A DNA stretch of 64,000 bases from assembly GCA_015039465.1 (NCBI GenBank), contig MU130696.1:124001-188000 (forward strand), written 5' to 3'. The DNA is from Phlegmacium glaucopus. Taxonomy: Eukaryota; Basidiomycota; Agaricomycetes; Agaricales; Cortinariaceae. The position numbers and the translations under genes are program-made. Under the pieces are notes generated by a model. That model made no database searches. It saw only the letters and a list, made by a program, of their open reading frames with translations, and was not told where the DNA came from. Positions 43,604 through 53,058 of the stretch are shown here, piece by piece. The stretch's first letter is position 1. Every line of letters starts with the position of its first letter.

Positions 43604-45016
43604 GATACCGTCGCATGAATTTTGCCGATAGGCCTGAGACCGATCTTGTTAGTCGCTTATAGAGTAGGGTCCATTTGGTAGCCTTAGCAATCGCTTCGTG
43701 GGTTTGTGTTTTCCAGTTGAGTTGGTTGTCCACATAGAATCCAAGGTATTTATAGGCTGCTTCCACCTGTACCAGCTCCCCTTTGAGTTTAAGATCCGGG
43801 GCCTCCAAGACGACCGTATGGCCCGGTCGCAATAGGTCTGGGACCCTCTTCCGTGTGAAGTGAGTTACTGCGAGTTTGTTGATGGCGAATCGTGAATTGT
43901 GAGCGTCTGACCAGGCAAAGCCTCCTTCAACCCTATTCATGAAGTCGGTTAGCGTACCCACGGTCTCCTCAAAGCTGTTACCCTCTGCCATGGCAAGAGC
44001 GTCGTCCACGAAGCCCAGAGACTCCTCCTCTGGGCTTTCTGCAATTTCAAGCAGGTCAGCATTATAAATGATATAAAGTATCATTGACAGGGGGTTGCCC
44101 TGGCCTATCCCCTTGAAGATATATATGATTTCTGAAAGAAAATCATTGAAGCTCATGCGTGTGCGTCTACCTGTCAGCAGTTGTTTAACAAAACGAACAT
44201 AGACTTTTGGGGTCCTCCTCCTTCGGAGGTTATGGATAAGTCTGTCTGTCACTGCATTTGGAAACGCTCCTTCCACGTCGAGGAAAAGAATTGAAACTAC
44301 TTTACCCCGTCTCCAGGCCGATTTGATCTTGTCAACTAACGTGTGAACTGCGTCTGTTGTCATTTGACCTGGCCGGCCCCCAAAGTGACTGGCGGGGAGT
44401 AGAGTTTCTGTTTCCACTAAGTATGAGATGTCCTCTGCCACTATAGTGGTGAGTACTTTTGCTAGGGTGCAGAGGAGCGTGATGGGCCGATGGGCCTTAG
44501 GGATCTTGTAGTTTGGTTTGCCTGGCTTTCTCAAGACTATTGTAGTGAATTCCTTCCAAGAGTCAACGTAGAGGCCTAATCTGATGATAGCCTGGTAGAT
44601 GTAGTCTAGGTAGTCTTTGATGATGTCGATAGTCTTCTGGAGTACTATATTGGGTATTCTGTCTGGGCCGCTGGCCTTGTACGGTGAGAGGGCCTTTATA
44701 TGTCGTTGAATCTGAGTTTTAGAGATTGCTGGTGGAGAGGGGAGTGGCTCTGGGTACTGGTAGTTAGCAGGGACTGTCGATTCTGCTGGCTTGGGGGGAA
44801 AGAAAATTTTGTGAAAAATCTCTGCTTTCTCTCCGTTAGTCGCAACCTCTCGTACTGTACCATCCTCCTGTGCTACCTTGAGTGTGGGGATGTGGGACTT
44901 GCCCCCATCTCCTACTGGCTCCCTGAGATAGTGGTTTACCGTCCATAAGTCCTTGGCTGAGGCCTCCTCGATAAAGTCCATCCAGTGCTTCCGTTTGAGG
45001 AAGTACATTATACATT
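43604..45016 (-). pseudogene. LINE ORF2, reverse-transcriptase part
   Basis: An open frame from about 45008. The RT fingers and palm contain SPYKASGPDRIPNIVLQ, TTIVLRKPGKPNY, YKIPKAHRPITLLCTLAKV, SHFGGRPGQMTTDAVHTLV, SILFLDVEGAFPNAVTDRL, GIGQGNPLSMILYIIYNADL and the catalytic LGFVDDALAMAEG (FxDD box). The next block, YKYLGFYVDNQLNWKTQ, is typical of LINEs. The endonuclease domain is missing upstream. After FMRR the sequence is that of the insertion. Confidence 0.88.
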
Positions 45017-45119
45017 TTCATCCCTATAATAATGTATAACTAACTTGTATCCTAGTACGCTCTGCACGTCTAGGTGAATAAATTAGTTGTCAACTATCAC
45101 GTTCCTGACACTGAGGAAT

Positions 45120-46079
45120 ATGCTCTGCGCGTCTAGATCCGAGATCAACACCAAAGGCAAGGTCAGGGCTGATATTGAACTTTCCGCAGAGTCATCACCA
45201 GAATCCAGTTTGGAGGAGATGGACTTTGCTGTTGGTGACTCGGATGAAAGTGAGGATTTGGATTTGGATTGGCTCTATCAAACGGAGGTTAACTGTTCCA
45301 TCCCAGAAGATCCTGCATTCAATGCCATCAAAGGATCCCACACCTCCACAACCTCTGACCCTGCCAATGTAGCCATTCATGCTGTAGAAGCTGGCAATTC
45401 AGCCAAGCTGGCCAAGGAACTCAGGGATACAGCAGAGGTACCTAAGACCATAGCTGTGCCTACTGATACTGCAGAAACACTTACCCATGTGGGCAGTGTG
45501 GAACCCAAAGTCCTGCCTGGGATGCCCTTAAACAGTCCAAGTGAGGAAATAAAACAGGAAGTGAAAGCAGAGTTGGGGCTGGACTTTTGAGAGATGGTGG
45601 AATGCCTAGCAAAGGAATCTAAAGTCAATCTCAACTCCTTTTCCTCCAAGCCTTTGATGGCCTCAAAATGCAGTCCCACACTCCCAGTCCCATGAAGCAA
45701 TGCATCTCTGAGTTACCATAGGAGGACCGACAAGAAAAGGGGAAGATCTAGTCCAGAATGTCTCTCAGCATCCCCTACAAAGAAGTCCCAGCAACTACCG
45801 GATCTTGAAAGTCACTGCGGAGCAACTGAACTACCTGAACTTGCAAGTTGCTCTGGCACCCCAGAGGGACCATTGCCAATGCCAGAGACAGCAAAGGTTG
45901 ACAAAATAAGCCCAAAAAAACAGAAGATGCAGAGCAAAGTCAATCCACCAGATCCAAACCTTGGGAGAGGGAAAAGACTGCAGGCCAACAAGTCTGACTC
46001 TGTAAATGACAAGATCTCAGGCCAAAGCAAAGGCAACTGCCAAGGCTGGTACCTCTGGTGGCAGGAGATAATTCCCTAA
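45120..46079 (+). pseudogene. Decayed ORF of unknown function with two in-frame TGA codons
   Basis: One frame runs from ATG 45120 to TAA 46077 (320 codons), broken only by TGA at 45588 (after GLDF) and at about 45693 (after LPVP). The first half is acidic (EMDFAVGDSDESEDLDLDW) and the second is basic (KVDKISPKKQKMQSKVNPP, GRGKRLQANKS). Both stops could come from CGA (Arg) by one C-to-T change, the same decay seen in the Gypsy elements. No domain is recognised. It may be part of a multi-copy transposon-associated gene, paired with the convergent coiled-coil gene. Confidence 0.5.
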
Positions 46080-46478
46080 TACTACTATAGTTGACACCAC
46101 ACAAATAGACCAAAGTTATTTTATTACCCCTTCCTAAGGGTTTGAACAAGTATATACATTATGGAAGGAGGCAAGATAATGTATGAGACATCTACAAATT
46201 ACTCAGTTGAAAAATATGGTCCATCAAGATTGATATATTCAGAGAAAGAAGTTGGCAGAAGTTGAGTCAAAGGACTGGGGTCGATGGGCATCTCCAGAGA
46301 GGCTTCTGGCAAAGGCGATAGTGCAGTGATCTTGGCCAATGCTTGCATTGCCCAAGTCCTGCTCTGGGTCCTCCATGGCGAGTCAAATGGAGCTTCCAAC
46401 AGAGCTCGAATCCTCAGTGGCCCCTGCATTGTCCAGTCTACTTGGAGTAATGTCAGCTCATGAATGGAATTCCGAATG
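46080..46478. other. Spacer between convergent genes
   Basis: About 400 bp without a gene. cctaagggtttgaacaag and an AT-rich stretch lie between the decayed ORF and the coiled-coil gene. No RNA or repeat was recognised. Confidence 0.4.
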
Positions 46479-47375
46479 TTATTGACACATACCCATGCCT
46501 TCAGCCAGAAATCCCTCTCCGCCTAATTCATCCATGGAGGGCCTCCACCCCTCAAGGTTTGCTGGTCCTGAAGCTGCACGATGACGGTGTGGTGTACCTT
46601 TGAACAGCAGGGCACTTGGAACTACCATATTGACTGTCTCCTGTTTTGGTTCCTGCTGGATAGCCGCTTCCATGTCCAGCAGGGCTGGAAGCGATGGCCC
46701 TGGGCGTGGCTGTGAAGTCTCCCACCTGTGGAGGATCTCCTGCAGCTGTCCCACTGTATCCTCCAGAGCTGGGCCAGCCTTGTCCTAGATGATTTTTGAG
46801 AAATGTATGTAGAGAAATTGGAAACTTACCTTGTTACCAGCTTCCAGCTGGCGCAAATACAATTTCTCCACTGTATGGAGACTGGCCTGAAGGGAAAGCA
46901 GCTGTTTGTCAATCTGGTCGACAATGGCATGGGAGATGGTGAGGATAGTGTAGGACCCAGCCATCTGGGCGTGAGTTGGACGGTCCTGGAGCTGTTGCTT
47001 CATTTCCTCCTGTCGAACTTGTTCTTGATGTTCCAACTCACGCACCCAGGACTCCCGCTGAGTATTGAGCTGGAGGCCTTTCAAAGCCTCGTCAAGCTTT
47101 TTGTCCAATTGCACAAGTTGAGCTGCATGAGCTTTGCAGGATTTACCTTGCTCCTCCTGCCTCTCCTCCCACGACAATTCCAAGCAGTGCAATTCATCTC
47201 CCCACTGACACTCAGTAGCACGGTTCTCCTCCTCACGCCGGTGATCCTTCTGTTTGAACTGTTCTCCCAGTAATGTTAGCCTGGCTTCCATCAATTCAAC
47301 CTTGGCTGGGAGGAGGGCAACAGCTTCCATCCTCGCCGGACAATCCAAGATCAAAGACGACAAAACTCTCATCAA
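46479..47375 (-). CDS. Coiled-coil protein of unknown function, up to 283 aa
   Basis: Two exons (47375-46830 and 46784-46479) join by a 45-nt GTAAGT...CTAG intron. The N-terminal 180 residues are predicted coiled coil, rich in Glu, Gln, Arg and Leu (LELSWEERQEEQGKSC, VRELEHQEQVRQEEMKQQLQ). The C-terminal part is Pro/Gly-rich (WETSQPRPGPSLPALLDME). The first 15 codons fall in DNA that resembles the Gypsy relic on the other strand (junction about 47337), so the native start is more likely the Met at 47330. The 5' end has probably been replaced by that insertion. I recognise no domain; similar single coiled-coil genes are repeated in agaricomycete genomes near transposons. Confidence 0.5.
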
Positions 47376-47593
47376 TTATTTTTTGGAAGGAATCCACACC
47401 TCTCTCCTCCAGAAAATCTACAGACTCGAATGTCCCTACAACCATCAAGGATTGGTATGCTAAAGCCTCTCGATTCGACCTCCAGTATAAATGATGCAAG
47501 GAAATAACTCAGCAAAAAACTGGAAGTACCCCACAAGCCAAAAAGACTTACCCTGCGCCACGCTATGTTAATCATTATCATGATCCCAACACT

Positions 47594-47809
47594 ATGGATA
47601 TTGACACAACCAAGATTGACTGCCTCACTATAGAAGAACGCAAACAACGCATGAAAGAACGAAGATGCTTCCATTGCCACAAAATAGGACACTTCGCCTG
47701 CGAATGCCGTTCCAAGCACAACAACACTTCGAACACAAGCTCAAACTATGTCAAACCAAATGACAGCAGTTACAAGAAATTCAATGGATTCAACATCAGA
47801 AAAAAATAA
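47594..47809 (+). pseudogene. Gypsy B gag fragment with CCHC zinc knuckle
   Basis: The sequence CFHCHKIGHFACEC fits C-x2-C-x4-H-x4-C, the RNA-binding knuckle of Gag. Just upstream, in other frames, lie DDKTLINYFLEGIHTSL and IKDWYAKASRFDLQY, the end of the retrotransposon capsid domain. The reading frame runs into the palindromic MITE. Confidence 0.75.
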
Positions 47810-48162
47810 CCTTGGCCTGGCCAGCCCTGGCCAGCCTTGAACATCTTTGGCTAGGTTCAAAAATCTGAAAAAAATCTAACAAATCACAGAAATATTTATA
47901 GTACCCAATTCCAAAAAAAAGTAAACAATTACATAAGACAGATGCTGAGATATTCAAGATATTAAAACAGTTAAAAATCTTGAATATCTCAGCATCTGTA
48001 TTATGTAATTGTTTACCTTTTTTTGGAATTGGGTACTATAAATATTTCTGTGATTTGTTAGATTTTTTTCAGATTTTTGAACCTAGCCAAAGATGTTCAA
48101 GGCTGGCCAGGGCTGGCCAGGGCAGCCAGAGCCAGCCAGGCCAAGGTTATTTTTTTCTGATG
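47794..48162. mobile_element. Palindromic (fold-back) MITE, 369 bp
   Basis: Left and right halves are inverted copies: from CATCAGAAAAAAATAACC through the GGCCAGCC repeats, ATCTTTGGCTAGG, ATATTTATAGTACCC and GATATTCAAGAT, then back again. The arms are about 150-170 bp with a loop of under 20 bp (around 47968-47985). Differences between the arms are few: one arm has an extra block of CAGCC repeats plus scattered single changes. A transcript would form a long hairpin. Target duplication is unclear because the flanking bases are also symmetrical around TA. Confidence 0.88.
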
Positions 48163-49090
48163 AAGAAGACAGCCGCCACCGCCCAAGCCATGATACGCTG
48201 ATGTACCTGTGGTGGGATCCGACCGCAAGTAGTAACATAGTTTGGAGGGGTTAATGTAGATTTCCTTGATAAAATTAAAGAGAAGTTCACGGTATTGAAA
48301 TACGCAAGAAGAGTAGACCGCGAAGATAGTGAGGTTTGCGAATGATAATGTGGTACGCGAAGTAGCTTAAAGGATGAGACTATTGACTTAGAACATTGCT
48401 GCAAAGTTTATGGGATCAAAACTCTGGCCATCTCTTGTTCACCGTGCCTCCTACTTGCTATGGATACTTAATACAAGAGTTGTAAACTAACCAGGTGCGG
48501 ATATGCGAAACAGTAATGTAAAATTGAGCTAATGCGAAGTCACATTGACCCAGTAGTTTGGTAACGAAGGAATAGGAGACAAAGTAAAAATGAAGATGAT
48601 GAGTAAGGAGGTCAGTTGAATGACCTCCTGTTTTGAAAGAATGATAAATATATATATATGGAAAGATGAAAGAAAGTAAATGCAAGACAACACGGACCAT
48701 AATAAAACCAATGCAAGGATGCACAGAGAGGTAAGGAACACGTGTGCGAACCGTGAAAGACCACGAGATTAGAGAGTGGCTGTGCGAAGGTATGGTTGCG
48801 AAGGGATCAAATGGTTAAGTCCAATATTGACTGAGAGAACTGAAGATATGTTGAAGTATGAAGTGCGAAGAGGAATGGGGATGCTTTGGATAGTTATGAA
48901 GGTCGTAGAAGTGATGTGCGAAGGTCATGCGAGTACTATATCATGTTATGCGAGGTGCAAAGGATGTGCGAGAACCGCGAGTGAGAGTGCAAATGAAGTC
49001 AGTACCCGCGAGGCATCCGCGTGTACTGCGAAGTTGTTAAATCGCAAAAATGACCTGTTTACAAACCTAGAGGCTATATGGATCCTATCA
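48163..49090. other. Insertion within Gypsy B, possibly a solo LTR, with many TGCGAA motifs
   Basis: Gag sequence stops before this stretch and protease sequence starts after it. From about 48280 to 49030 the word GCGA(A/G) recurs at least a dozen times, often as TGCGAAG or GTGCGAA. Boundaries starting TGAT (near 48191 or 48199) and ending ATCA (49090) would suit a solo LTR, but I find no matching 5-bp flanks. No coding sequence was seen. Confidence 0.4.
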
Positions 49091-49266
49091 ATGCAACTTA
49101 GTTGAAGATATGGATACCGAAGAAAAAGAGAAGTTAATAGACAGAGTGGTCAAGGATCAGGATTTTTAGGCAAGCACACAGTTTCAATGTCTGTGTCACT
49201 GATGATTTCTTCTGTATTAGTAGCCAAAATGGGAAAACAATCTATGATCTTACAGACCCCCATTAC

Positions 49267-49695
49267 GTGCAAAATGAAAAAGAAAACAAAATTGTTGACA
49301 CCCAAATTCTTATGGATACTGGAGCCGGAGGACTTTTCATGAACACTGGCTTTGCCAAACGACACCACGTACTTTTATACCCTCTTGATAAACCCATACT
49401 CCCCCAAAACGCAGATGGATCCCCAAACTCAAATGGGAAAATCACACATTACACCTGGATCAGATATCAACAAGGCAACAGTTGGATGATAGAACGGCTT
49501 CACATCGTCACAATTGCAAGCGCCGACATTAAATTTGGACTCCCCTGGTTCCAAGCCCATAACCCTCAAGTAGACTGGGAAACCGGACGAAATGCACCTT
49601 CCAATGGGAAAACACCAACTAGCCTTGATTTACAACCGAAGGAACCGACAACAATTACAGGAAACATGAAACACCCATACTACCACTTTAAATAA
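49267..49695 (+). pseudogene. Gypsy B aspartic protease fragment
   Basis: TQILMDTGAGGLFMNTGFA contains the D-T-G-A catalytic motif of retroviral-type aspartic protease. IASADIKFGLPWFQAHNPQV with DWETG is the conserved stretch after it (usual form GLPWL..NP.IDW). The frame ends at TAA 49693, before the RT. Confidence 0.78.
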
Positions 49696-49942
49696 GATGG
49701 AAATCAATGAAGAATCAAAGAAAGAAGAGACACCATACAACGAGGTAGAAGAAGAAATGGAGAAGACAATAGAGAAATGCAAAGAGAAGAGAAGGAAAAG
49801 GAAAGAACCTTGATGAAGTGATTCCCCAGATTGGAGAAAAAGAGAACAAGTCACCCAAATCCTCGAAACTCCAACTCTTCCAAAAGCCACAATAGAAGAA
49901 GTCGAAGACAAGGAATCCCTCCTCAATTCAACACTCTTAAAA

Positions 49943-50816
49943 TTGGATAATGAAGACAAAACCATCAAACTTAACCTCAATGACAGTGAAATCGAACTGG
50001 TTGCCGCTTTTATTAGCCACGTCATGGACAACGAACTCTGGGTCAACAAAACCAATGTCTCTACTGCCTTAGTAAGTGAACAAAATGCGAAGAAAGACGA
50101 GAAAACTCTGGAAGAAATGATACCACCAGAACTTATGGATTATTGGCATATCTTCGATAAAGAACCGCAGAATGATTCCCTGGAGCCAGACCCTACAATC
50201 ATGCCATCAATCTTGAAGACAACTTCATACCCCGTGACTGCAAAATTTACCTGCTTACACTACTGGAACAAACAGAATTGGACAAATTCCTCAAAGAAAA
50301 CCTTGAAAAAGGCTACATACAACCATCTAAATCCCCAACGGCATCACCATTCTTCTTTGTCGACAAGAAAGACAGAAAAGTACACCCTACACAGGATTAT
50401 TGAACGCTAAACGAGGGAACAGTCAAAAATACCTACCCACTCCCCCTCATCTCCAAACTTATCGACAAACTCAAAGGCGCCAAATATTTCACCAAACTAG
50501 ACATCCGATGGGGTTATAACAATGTAGGCATTTGAGAGGGAGACCAATGGAAAGTGGCTTTCAAAACCAATAAAGGACTATTTGAACCCACAGTCATGTT
50601 CTTTGGACTCTGCAACTCCCCTGCCACATTTCAAGCAATGATGGACAATATATTCATAATTGAAACTACAAAAGGATGGATTGTCATCTACATGGATGAC
50701 ATGTTCATATTCACCAAAACAATTGCTGATAACATTGAAAACACTCGCAGGATTTTACAACACCTCACCAACAATGATCTCTACCTCAAACCAGAGAAAT
50801 GCGCTTTCTGGCAAAT
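49943..50816 (+). pseudogene. Gypsy B reverse-transcriptase fragment, cut by Gypsy A
   Basis: The sequence opens with ELMDYWHIFDKEP, a connection region before RT. Pieces of RT follow in several frames, including [18 protein letters not shown] near 50480 (one frame has TGA in the next line). From 50554, FEPTVMFFGLCNSPATFQ, IVIYMDDMFIFTKT (catalytic YxDD intact) and YLKPEKCAFWQ are clear. The domain stops at 50816. Confidence 0.82.
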
Positions 50817-51389
50817 TGTTACATTCCGTCATACATTACTCTGGTCCAGCTCCGTTGAAGCTGTCTCCGGTAGTCCGTACTCCGTACAGTGCTTTCCCTC
50901 ACATCCTGAACTACTCCTTCTACGTTCAACTCCGAGACCTTTCCGTGTCATTCCGGCTTCTCCGTCTATACTCCGCACCCATTACCACTTCTTCGCCACT
51001 ACCACTACTTATTTGTCATCACGTTCCCACTATCAGTCAGCACACCACCCATGGATTATTCACCCCAAGAATGCAGGACCTTTTGGGAGCAGAATGCAGC
51101 ACTTTATATTTATACTTTATATTTTGGTTGCAATTCCTTTTATTATTTAAGTACTTGAACTTGTATGTTTTCCCTCAGTTTGAATATCAACATAGTTTCC
51201 TCCTCCTTGTCTTCCTCTAAGTTACTGCAACTTCTGGTTCCACTCTGTTCCGTTCTTACTCCGAAATTAGGACACGAAGGTTTAGGGTAGCACAACATAT
51301 ACATTGAGGCTATAGTCCTTTCCCGTTCCGTGGTTCTGTTCCGGTCAAACTCCGTCTGATACTCTAGAATAGAGTTCTCAAACTTAACA
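50817..51389 (+). repeat. 5' LTR of Gypsy A
   Basis: 573 bp, beginning TGTTACATTCC and ending AACTTAACA, so the ends are the inverse TGTTA/TAACA. It starts abruptly within the RT of Gypsy B, after caaat. The assumed primer-binding region is GTATATTCAAACTTCT, just after 51389, and is interrupted by the MITE. The partner LTR lies outside the window, so this call rests on structure alone. Confidence 0.7.
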
Positions 51390-51405
51390 GTATATTCAAA
51401 CTTCT

Positions 51406-51829
51406 GAGGACTTTACACTCCCCCACATTGTCCAGCCGGAATTCCGCCGGACTCCAGACAAGTCCGGTCAGAGTCCGGTCAGAGTCCGGTGGAAGTCTGG
51501 TGGAAGTCCGGCGGAAGTCTGGTGGAAGTACAAAACATGCCTGTATCCCCTCTTAACCTAAGAACGCGCTACCGCACAGACAGAAAATATCCCCATCCCT
51601 AAATATTAATCCTAAGCCCTAAATCTAAATATAACCCTAAATTCTATCAAAAGTCTGGTGGAAGTCCGGTGGACTGCGACCAGACATACAGTCCAGGCAT
51701 TTTTCTACTTTCACCGGACTCTGACCGGACTCTGACTGGACTCTCACCGGACTTTTACCGGAATTTTAGTGGAGTCCGCCGGACTTCCGCCGGACTCCGG
51801 CCGGACAATGTGGGGGACTGTAAAGTACA
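51406..51829. mobile_element. CCGGA-rich inverted-repeat MITE, 424 bp
   Basis: The left end ACTTTACACTCCCCCACATTG is mirrored at the right. It is followed on both sides by many TCCGGT/CCGGA units (AGTCCGGTCAG, GTCCGGTGGAAG and inverse forms), giving arms of about 130 bp. The same 9 bp, caaacttct, lies at both flanks (51397-51405 and 51830-51838), which fits an 8-9-bp target duplication. The centre (about 51599-51650) carries CCCTAAA-like units, telomere-repeat-like but irregular. No transposase is present. Confidence 0.78.
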
Positions 51830-51853
51830 CAAACTTCTCAACCCACTCCTTCT

Positions 51854-53031
51854 ATGCTAACTCGTTCTAAAACTTCCAAAAAACAATTACCGATACAAGA
51901 ATTTATGTCCCAAGAACACACCCCCACCAGGCAGACCCCTTTGCCCAATGTAGTCGAAGAGGCTAGTCATATTAATGAACCTCGGAGTACTACAGACAAT
52001 GTTGAGTCTCCTTCTATTCCTTTCAATCAACTTGTTTCTGCTTTGAATTCCCTCGGGAAATCTTCAGCCAAGTCCGATTCGGCTGGCAGACTTAGAGAGC
52101 CTGAACCCTTCACGGGTAAGGATCCTAAGAAACTGAAAGCTTTTCTTTTCCAGTGTAGGCTCTATTTCCGGAGCTCTTCCAACACATTCCGAGACGACTC
52201 CAAGCGAGTAACATTTGCTTTGTCCTATCTCCGGGACGTTGCTCAGGAATGGTTCGAACCTGGAATTTCCGGACTCACCGACGAACCTCTGTCTTGGCTT
52301 GAAGATTGGAATCTCTTCATGGACAAGCTCCAATCCAACTTTGGCCCTTACAATGAATCCACTGACGTAGAACATGAACTCACCAATCTCTGAATGAAGG
52401 ACGGCCAACGTATCTCCGATTACTTAGTCCAGTTTAACTCCTTGGCAGTCCACTGTATTTGGGACAAGCCCACTCTTAGGTATAGGTTTTACAAAGGTTT
52501 ACCTTCCTAACTCAAGGATGAAATTACCAAAGGAGACGGCAAGCCTCGGACCTTAACTGCGATGCATCAAAAAGCTCAAAATGCTGATGCTCAACACTGG
52601 GAACATATGCAAGAACGTTCTCGGGAACCAGCTCCACAGCAACGCCAAAACCCTCCTCCTAAGGGTCCTACCCCTTCTTCATCCTCCTCCGTACCCCCTT
52701 CCAACCCTTCTTCCAGTTCCGGAAAACAGTCTCGGCCTTTGGATCAAAAATCCATTAAACCCGCAGACTCCAGTAAGACTTCTTCCACTCCTCCGAAACC
52801 TAATCTAGAAGGCAAGCTGGACTTGCGGGGTAGACTTACCCAGCAAGAAAGGCAACGCCGGATAGATAATAAGCTCTGTCTTTTCTGTGGCAAGCCGGGT
52901 CATATTGTTCCTGACTGTAGGCTTGCCAAGGCAAGCTCCGCTAAAGGCCGAGCCTCTACCATTTCTGATTCCGCTTCCGAGTCCGTTCCGGCTAAGCCAA
53001 AGGACTCCGGTTTGGAGAAAAAAAAAGACTA
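51854..53031 (+). pseudogene. Gypsy A gag, with two in-frame stops
   Basis: The ATG at 51854 opens TRSKTSKKQLPIQEF. The capsid domain has REPEPFTGKDPKKLKAFLFQ, YLRDVAQEWFEPG and LQSNFGPYN, and continues after TGA (52391) as MKDGQRISDYLVQFNSLAV. A second stop, TAA at 52508, precedes LKDEITKGDGKPRTL. A Pro/Ser linker follows, then the zinc knuckle LCLFCGKPGHIVPDC and a Lys tail ending at 53031. Both stops are one or two transitions from Arg or Gln codons. Confidence 0.88.
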
Positions 53032-53058
53032 AGCAATTCACTGGACTCAGCACAGACG

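Larger units (their letters stand above)
40282..45016 (-). mobile_element. Tad1-like LINE, 5'-truncated, split by an insertion
   Basis: On the minus strand the element ends in an A-rich tail made of (A7T)-type repeats at about 40282-40312, preceded by a 3'-UTR ending CATGCCCTTTAGACC. The coding part has reverse transcriptase followed by RNase H, the order found in Tad1-type fungal LINEs. The apurinic endonuclease and ORF1 that should precede RT are absent: homology begins abruptly at about 45010, so the element is 5'-truncated. The RT and RNase H parts are separated by an insertion at about 42255-43603. No clear target duplication was found. Confidence 0.82.
47337..50816 (+). mobile_element. 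Ty3/Gypsy relic B, truncated at both ends
   Basis: Fragments of gag, protease and RT appear in the right order on the plus strand but in different frames. The left end begins inside gag at the coiled-coil gene junction. The right end is cut at 50816, where the LTR of Gypsy A begins in the middle of the RT. No LTR of its own is seen. Further insertions sit at 47794-48162 and about 48163-49090. It is the oldest layer of this nest. Confidence 0.78.
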
